Shown: piece after piece, positions 34,980 to 41,981 of the stretch
How positions within the stretch are numbered: position 1 is the stretch's first letter
Layout of the letters: every line of letters begins with the position of its first letter
DNA from: Spirogloea muscicola
Lineage: Eukaryota > Streptophyta > Zygnematophyceae > Spirogloeales > Spirogloeaceae
Assembly: GCA_009602725.1 (NCBI GenBank)
Contig: WELB01000033.1
Span: forward strand, 142,011-183,991
DNA length: 41,981 nucleotides
Direction: 5' to 3'
Made by a program: the position numbers and the translations under genes
The notes under the pieces: generated by a model
What the model was told of the DNA's origin: nothing
Databases searched by the model: none
What the model saw: only the letters and a program-made list of their open reading frames with translations

Positions 34980-36600
34980 ATTGGATGCATCGACAGTGCA
35001 CGCGCTGTCATTACGATCGTAGTAAAGGCTCTGCGTCCTTGCAAGTTGTCGGGAGCAACTTTGAGCTTGTCTGACCAAGCTTGCTCCTTCGATTGACGAG
35101 CAGCGTCTAACTGGATGGAATTGCATTGTGCGATGTTGATAGCAAGGATGGGGCTGCAACGCGAGCTCGTTCCAAGCGCGCACAACCCCAGGGTGCAATA
35201 GAACGTGTCAAGCAGCCCCTGAAAGAGCCGATGTTTGCTGCCCCGGCCGGCCAAGTCCAGATCAGGTGCGGCGCAGCAGCCACTTATGACTGCCTAGCGG
35301 GCCTGGTTGGCGAGACGGCAACAGTCTTATGGGATGCTTTCGCAGCTTCGAGCAAGTCATTAAGACAGTGGTAGCAGGGGCAGTAGCGGCAGCCCTTTGG
35401 CCCAGAGGCCCTCGAGGCTCATGACCAGTGTGCAGCTAGCGACGGAAGAGGCCGTTAGAGAGGAAGTTCTTTTCAGAAGGGCCTTCGCTGTGGCGGTGGC
35501 GACAACGGTTGGGCGGGCGGAGAGCCAGAGCTGGCCTCTCGCGGTGGCTCGCCAAAGCAGGAAGCTGATATCTTGACACGGCGGGCTGCCCAGTGGAGCA
35601 TAAGCATTCTGTTTAGACGCCAGCTCTAGAAAATTGGTGATCGCAGGCAGCAAATTCCAGCCAGTGGGTCCGTTCATGAGCTCTTACCACATGATCAAGG
35701 TGACTAACTCCTTGTTGCTTTACTCGGCTGCTATGTACTAGTGGACCAATTCCAGCTTTTGTCAGTGGTGAGAGCCCCTTGACAGGTGACGGCTCGATGA
35801 TAAGAACAACTCTCTTTCAGTAAAGGGCGATAGCTGTGATTAGCCAGCTCAGTAAAATTCGAACAAGTTTCGAAGCGGCCAGGAAAGGATTGCTACCTAA
35901 GCAGAGTATATGTACTGCACCAAACCCGCCTGATATACATAAGAGAACGCCCCAACCCGTGCATACATGCATAACACGCCAGGTCTTCATCTGAAGGGCG
36001 CCCCCTCATTGATGCGCAGGGCATGAAGGCAGCTGCACACCCTTAGTCACGTAGTAGCTGCTCGTACCTTGACGACTCCAGCTACAAGGCTGTGAGCTCC
36101 CTTCTCTGAGGAACTTGGCACGGCTTGCTGGGTTCACAACTGCTTTGAAGGATAGCTTATCCTTTTCTTAGACGTGTACGGCAGCTGTATACTCAGCAGA
36201 AAGGGTAGTTTGTCATCGCCATCGGATGGGGTGGCAAGTTGGCGTCAAGATTACAACAATCATGCCAAGGATCTCGTCGCAATTGGTCCGGGCGACCTGG
36301 CATGCAATTATATGACCCTGTAGGACCTCCAAGGAGGTGCACTGACCTGATGTGAATGCTAATTCCTGATCGCGAGGCAAGACGAGAGAGCTGATTAGAA
36401 TTAAGCTTGACATCGATCCAACTCGAGAAACGTGAAAACAAACGACGTGGAGGAGAGTCTGGCGGCCGTGCTTGTAAGAATATAGGCATTAGCTCCTTTC
36501 GTTATTCTTCATATTTTTCATATGTCCCACTTAGGGAAGCGCCTATCGCTTCCAGGGGCGACTTGCCTGGACCATCAGGGTGACACGTAGGCAGATCACA
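34980..36600. other. unannotated region left of the SQase-like C-terminal half
   Basis: A frame near 35126-35374 (WDAFAASSKSL) and following pieces weakly resemble the LINE C-terminus but not well enough to call. A minus-strand tail-like unit lies near 35828. No host exon is seen. One end of the proposed inversion should lie between about 31000 and 36629. Confidence 0.4.
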
Positions 36601-36629
36601 CGTGTGAGCATGTGCCTCACAGGTCTCAG

Positions 36630-38354
36630 GAGCTTAGAGAGGAGGGCTTGGTATTCTTCATGAGGTCAGGTTACCGGGGCAGCCCAAGGCACTGCACTCT
36701 GTTCTGGGCTGGGGACCAAGTAAGCTCACTGCTGCTCCTGACTACGATTGACCTGCATATGAAGCACTTGTCGGTATGCCTGGGCACTGGCTGAAGGTGG
36801 GAATGATTGTGCCACTTATGGCAGATTAACTTGACAGGAACTCTGACTGAATGGCCGTGCATGTGATTGCGTCAGGTCTTGACCTTTTGCTAAGTGGTCC
36901 ATGCTCTTGCAATTTGCTCTCATTCAGAGACTGATTGTCAGGTCCATGACTCACTTGCCCAGAACATGTAACCTTGTGCGCAGATGGTAAGCTGGCAACG
37001 GCACGATGGTATCAAGAGTGCAGTCACTGCACTTCTCAGCAGTGGACTCTCTGGCTTTGCTTTCAACCACTCTGATATTGGAGGGTGAAGCCTATGTTCA
37101 ACCACTTGCATTATTGTGCCACAAGGGCTTAGCCTGGCCTATCAACAATGTGCCGATCAAATAATTCTTGCTGCTCACTTAGAGCGTCACTCACTACTCT
37201 CAAAGAGAGTGGTCCTACCACTTTATTTCTTGCCTTGATTTTGACAGCTATGGTAGTTTGGCTGTCAATATTTGATGCTAAAGATGTGGTTCCCTGCTGT
37301 ACTTGGTGGCTTGCTCAGCTACACAACAGTTCCGCACCCTATCATTAACTACCAGAGGAGTCAAGACCTACTTTTCAGATGGATGGAGCTTAATGCTTTT
37401 ACTGTCCTTTTCCGGACTCACGAGGTAGTTGCTTACTGCCATTTGCAACAAGTAGCCCGTCGAGTCTATGCTGAGACCTTCTTTGAAGACCGACATCTAT
37501 GGGCCAATTGCATACATTTACCTTCTGGCTAGTAAGGTCTAGGGTTCTTATTACGTGGTGACATATCTTGAGAAGCATAGCAGTACTATCTGTGGGTTTG
37601 CCAAATGCTGATCTAAACGATGTGTCTTGTCCAGGGAAATCAGCCCTCTGCTAATTGCCAGTTTTATAGCAACAGTCTTACTTACTCTCACTTCAACCGC
37701 TGTGCACGCTTGTACAAAGCCTGGCAATTTTACCGGGTTCAACTTGTAAAGGTTGTTGATTTGCACATGTTTATCCTTCTTATCTTATGCATGTCAATGC
37801 TTTGCTAAGCTTTCTGCAAGATCCTGATAGATACTTAGCATCAAAGCGCTAGCAACAGTTGTTGAGCTTGGTGATTGAGACAACAGAGAGTGTGCATGCT
37901 CACCTGGCTGGATTCCGGTCTCCTGACTGATCTATCTAGGTATTCTGGTGGACGGTAAAACTTGCTGACATCCGGTGTTCTGGTCTTTCAATTGCAGGAA
38001 GGGGCAAGCAGAGGGCTGCCAGTGGTGCGCCACCTGTTCTTGCACTACCCCAAGGACCCTGACGTGCGGCGCATTACGTACCAGCAATTCCTGGTCGGCT
38101 CTGAGATACTGGTTGCCCCCGTTCTGAACCCCCGCACTGTGCGGGTGCTTGTGTATTTCCCGCCAGGCGAGCTGTGGGAGCACGTGTGGACGGGCAAGGT
38201 GTATGGAGATGTCACGTGGGTGGCAGGCCGTAGGTTACGGGTGCCTGCACCACTGGGAGAGCCGGCTATCTTCGTGAAGAAAACCTCAGTTGTTGGGCAG
38301 CGGTTCGTTGCCAACCTCCGGGAGGACGGCCTCCTCAAGCTCGCTGCAGCATGA
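36630..38354 (+). CDS. GH31 sulfoquinovosidase-like enzyme, C-terminal half
   Basis: Continues the enzyme whose N-terminal half is on the minus strand at 30641-26739. Exons: 36630-36719, 36984-37084, 37319-37424, 37635-37751, 37998-38354; all phases join. It carries the acid/base Asp in TLFWAGDQ, then GLSGFAFNHSDIGG with the conserved His-Ser-Asp, RWMELNAFTVLFRTHEGN, FYSNSLTYSHF, GLPVVRHLFLHYP and the C-terminal beta-sandwich strands (LVGSEILVAPVLN, VYFPPGELWEHVW). The first exon enters in phase 0, matching the exit phase of the minus-strand exon ending at 26739. No start codon or N-terminal domain precedes it, so on its own it cannot form the active site. Confidence 0.9.
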
Positions 38355-39827
38355 TGGGTTTCAAAGCTGTCTGCTTGTGCCTTCTTCACTGCTAAAGGTG
38401 CTCGTCTGCAAGCCATTGCAGAGGAGCAATGCAGGATTGCTGAAAGGTATGACGTTGAGAGAGTGTACAATTGTACATAGCAACGAAGGTGGCTGACAGA
38501 GGTCCTCTGTCAGCTTGACTACTTAAGCCCAGGCTCGAGCTTGTCCAGTGCATTGTCTAGATGGCGATGCTCTTTAGGTGCCCCATCCAGTCCGGGCCGA
38601 CTCTGTTGAGGCAGTCGAGAGCTTGGAGCCCTAGCTCTGCAGGTGCTCTTCGTTGTCCGTGATGACCGCATGGCAGCTTAGATGGCTGCTGGGCTAGCCG
38701 ACTGGAGCCTCTTAGTTGCGCGGATGCAATTAGCATTGACATGTATTCGGATGCTGCTCTGTATGCGGCAGTAGTGCCCCTCCTGATTACCCGTTGGGGC
38801 ACACCTTGCACACCCAGATAGAAGCGGCAAGAGAAGTACTGCTGTATAAACTGCTCATACCATGTAAGGTATTCATGTCCTCTTCGTTAGATTTAGGGAT
38901 TAGAACGACCCTGCTGATTGTGCTGCACAATCACATTAGTCCAATGGTGACCTTGAAAAGTCAAGGCCGTAGAGCAGACCAATGATGTAACTGGGGCAGC
39001 TGGACAGTGGGCGCGACATCATCTGGGGTGTGAATGCTAGAGCTGCCGCAAGGGGCGGCGAATGGTCGAGCTGACCTGAAAAGCTGCTTGTGGGATTGAT
39101 GCTGTTGCTTTTCCTTTACACATTGCCGTACCACTGTGCTGTCAGCGCGCTTCTATGATCATGCTTGCAGGAATGGTGCTGATGCAATCGTCATAGCCTG
39201 CACAGGGCACATAAATTATCCCCTCTGCCAAAACAGAAGCTTTCTGGGCTCCTACGGTTGTACTGGAGATATGTTGAGTAGCAATTCAGCAAGAGACAAC
39301 GCGTGTATTGCACACAAAGTACAGCTCATTTCCTTGTTCGTAAATTGCTGCAATATGCTTTGTTCAGGCTAAGCACATCAGTGAGGGGCGACATTCTGAA
39401 TGCTGCACTGTCTTTCCTCTCCATGACATCGAAAGTATGCATATCCACAATCAGCTGAGTAGATGGACTTGCGTTCGGCTTGCCATAAGGCACGCAAAGA
39501 ATGGGGCAAGGCAAAATTGTAAGGTGCTTTCGAACTCTGCTAATGTCTGCACGCACCAACTACTTAGCAAGCAAGGTCATCTAACACGCAAGCATGAGAA
39601 AGGGGCGAGGGCGGCAGTCGCACTACTAATCTACGTGACTTGCAGAGGACGGGCGACGTGTTGCGTCTTGGAGACTCAGATGCAGCTCCTGCTCAATGTC
39701 AAGTGGGCCCGCAGCCCGCGGGAAAACCCACTTGACGGTGGGCAGGCAGACTCGAGCCCCTGCTTGAGTGGCAGTGTAAGTACTACTTGCCATTATTACT
39801 TCATAATCTCTAACTCTGCTGCTGGGT
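38355..39827. other. convergent intergenic region
   Basis: Between the SQase-like stop and the stop of the minus-strand beta-helix gene. It contains the palindrome TGTACAATTGTACA (38464-38477) and the hairpin GCTGACAGAGG/CTCTGTCAGC (38492-38514), both probably in the 3' UTR. No other gene is seen. Confidence 0.55.
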
Positions 39828-41780
39828 CTACTGGGCAGCCTGCCAAAATGAATCGTAGTACGCGGCGTCGTCCACCACTTGCGGCCCGACCTGGCTTCGT
39901 GGGCAGTTCTTGAAATTTGGCAGGTCTGTGAGTATCGGCGAGCCTGCCTGCACTCCAAAGTCCTGGTTCGCGGCATCAATGAATTGGAGATCTGTCTGCG
40001 TTGCATCCGTGCCATTGTACACCTGAAGGAGCTCCGAGAGACCAGCATCAGCATACCTCAATGTGTGGACTCTCAACACAAGGTGTGCGGCATGCAATGT
40101 CTCTGAATGAGTAATCTGTAAGTTTCATAGTATCACTGCCCGCTTGTGATGTGCATAACCTAGAGCTGGGTAAGAAAGTATCAAAATCAGTATCAGGACA
40201 CATCAGCAGAGTCAGTGTCGCGCATAAGAGCATACCAGTTGACCAATCGAGTTGAAGTTGGGCACGTTAGTCAGATTGGAGCACTGAGTGAACAGTGGCG
40301 TCTTCTGGTACTTGGGTGGCGGAGCGACGACAACGACCTGCACGTCGTTCTTGGTGGGCATGCCGCTGCACTTGCCTGTCACCTCTGCGGTCGCGTTCGT
40401 CTGCTCCGGCGGGTTGCAGTCAAATCCGTCGACGCTGGAGCGGTCGCACCAGCCATCGAGGAAGGGCGCGGCGGCCAGCACGTCAGCGTTGGTGGCCCAC
40501 AGCGTTTGCCACCGGTAGTCCCAGTAGTTGCCCGGGTCCTTGAGGCAGTTGTTGTCGAAGTAGTTTTGGCATGAGATCCAGGCCGACAAGCCGCCCCGAA
40601 TCTCCACCATGAGGACCGACGAAATGGAATTGAAGTGGCCCGTGTTCAACTTGATGCCCGCAACCGGCTGGATGCAGACACCGCCCTCGATGAGCGTATC
40701 GGATGAGGCATAGTCGAGGTAGTAGCATGCATTGGCCTGATCGACGTAGTTGCACGACAGCGTGTTGCCGGGGTTGTTCCAGTGAGTGTCGAAGTAAATT
40801 CCTCCGGTATCACCAGTGAGCTGCTTTGACAGCCCTGCAGGCAGTCAGCCATGGAACGTGCAGGCAGTCAGACATGAAGATCCTTAATCATAACTGTATA
40901 TTCTAAGAGACAACTAATATTGTTCTCAGAAAGAAACTCATGCATAAGATATGAATTTATGTTCCTCTAGTGCTTAAAAAGATGGATACTTGTTTGGAGC
41001 GAGCTGGCCAAGGACACCCAGCCATGTCCTTTAGAGTCATAACGAAGAAAGCAAGAGATTATGATACATGGCTACTCAGCGATTACTGTCTTTGCTACTT
41101 GCTGCAAGGAGCGTATCAATTTACCGGCATGAACGTAGTTGTTGTTCATCGTGTTCCACATGCAGTCACCAACATTGTGTACGCCCTGGCCAAATTGCAC
41201 TGATGTCCACCGATAGTCTCGGATGATATTGTTTGACACAGTAACGCCAATGGCCCCATACGTCAGGGCCACGCCAATAAAGCCGCCTGCATTGCAGGTG
41301 GGACGGTGGCCGATTAGCTCTCCTGCTGGAAAGCAATTCACATCCTTACATTAAGAATGTGTGCTTCCTCCAATGCTACCCAGTATTGCAGTAATGGTCC
41401 GTAATTGTTGGCTCTACTTCTGGCAGCTGAAGGTGCCGCCCTCTCTCCTAGAGTATCGTCACATTGTGGCGTGCGCCAAAGTGGCACTGATCTCTCCGCA
41501 TCACGTATTTCCAAGTTGTTCCTCATGATGTGGTCAGTACCTGCGATGTAGTTGTTGGACACTACATTGTTAGACTTGATGGCCTGCATGCCATCCCCAA
41601 CGTTCTGGAATCGCACATTGGCGTAGTCGGCGAGTGGGGTGTACATAAACATGCTGTCGACCAACGTGTTGTTGCTCTGGACAATGTCCACGCGGCCGTG
41701 TGTCGTGCCCTTGGCTAGCTGGACATAGGTGGACAGCAGTATGTACACCGCAGGGCAGCCATAGGAGTTCAGCTTGAGGC
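39828..41780 (-). CDS. right-handed parallel beta-helix protein, 5' end missing
   Basis: Pectate-lyase-like fold, probably an extracellular polysaccharide-related protein; no specific activity can be assigned. Exons on the minus strand: 41780-41541, 41323-41126, 40834-40236, 40022-39828; all phases join, giving about 410 codons. Asn-rich beta-helix coils are visible: VQSNNTLVDSMFMYT, IKSNNVVSNNYIAG, VSNNIIRDYRW and WNTMNNNYVHAG. GDTGGIYFDTHWNNPGN, DTLIEGG and GIKLNTGHFN continue the helix. Cys residues and N-glycosylation-type sites suggest secretion. The first exon present enters mid-codon, and the signal peptide would lie upstream, beyond the low-complexity contig end. Confidence 0.75.
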
Positions 41781-41981
41781 CTGGCATTGAGAGGGCCCGA
41801 GTTCATGTGAGGCAGAGTTAGTTTGAGAGAAGAGAGAAAGTTTGTTCAACCGTATGCATTTGGAAATGAGGAGAGTGGAGGAAGGAGGGAGGTCTATGAG
41901 GGAGTGGTAGACATGAGGGCAGGAGAAGACGTGGGGAGCGGGGGGAAAGAGGGGGGGGGGGGGGGGGGGGGGGGAGGGGGG
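41781..41981. repeat. purine-rich tract ending in poly-G at contig end
   Basis: GA-rich DNA degenerates into a G run of over 20 bases at the end of the window. Like the poly-T start, it is probably where assembly failed. Confidence 0.85.

Noticed and set aside
35126-35680. Possible third LINE C-terminus (WDAFAASSKSL, AFAVAVATTVGRAESQSW)
   Set aside because: Weak similarity spread over several frames; not enough to call a family.
36630-38354. SQase-like C-terminal half as an independent gene
   Set aside because: It has no start codon or N-terminal domain, and it complements the minus-strand half exactly in content and phase.

Overview
This 42-kb window comes from a nuclear genome of the green plant lineage. 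It looks like an assembled contig, because it opens with about 122 T and closes in a G run. Spliced genes with introns of roughly 80-600 bp, a NAC transcription factor, a plant-type phylloquinone-pathway prenyltransferase and a plant-type GH31 heteroglycan glucosidase point to a streptophyte (charophyte alga or early-diverging land plant). The species cannot be named from sequence alone. Exon models below were built by hand from splice sites, phase continuity and family knowledge.

Layout. (1) 650-9341 (+): complete 23-exon GH31 alpha-glucosidase like plant HGL1. It carries a pair of 83-nt alternative exons that look mutually exclusive. (2) 13132-10231 (-): complete 9-exon protein with two RRM domains, convergent with gene 1. 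(3) 14907-18670 (+): complete 12-exon MenA/ABC4-type prenyltransferase for phylloquinone, with a long N-terminal extension resembling a transit peptide. (4) about 22300-19994 (-): NAC transcription factor whose last exon runs into retrotransposon sequence. (5) 30641-26739 (-) and 36630-38354 (+): the N- and C-terminal halves of one sulfoquinovosidase-like GH31 enzyme (YihQ clade), in opposite orientations. One inversion of the roughly 10 kb between them would restore a single gene. (6) 41780-39828 (-): secreted-type right-handed beta-helix protein, cut at its 5' end by the contig end.

The space between genes 3-6 is repeat-rich. It holds 5'-truncated pieces of a non-LTR retrotransposon (LINE) and many copies of a roughly 65-bp unit built on a GGGCTGGC...CACAGCC hairpin, which I infer to be this LINE's 3' tail. 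It also holds a 1.1-kb foldback element lying against one side of the inversion. A long-TIR MITE-like element sits in an intron of gene 1.

The most interesting observations are the alternative exon pair of gene 1, which swaps the residue equivalent to active-site Trp376 of human lysosomal alpha-glucosidase, the inversion-split GH31 gene, and the LINE-tail repeat family.
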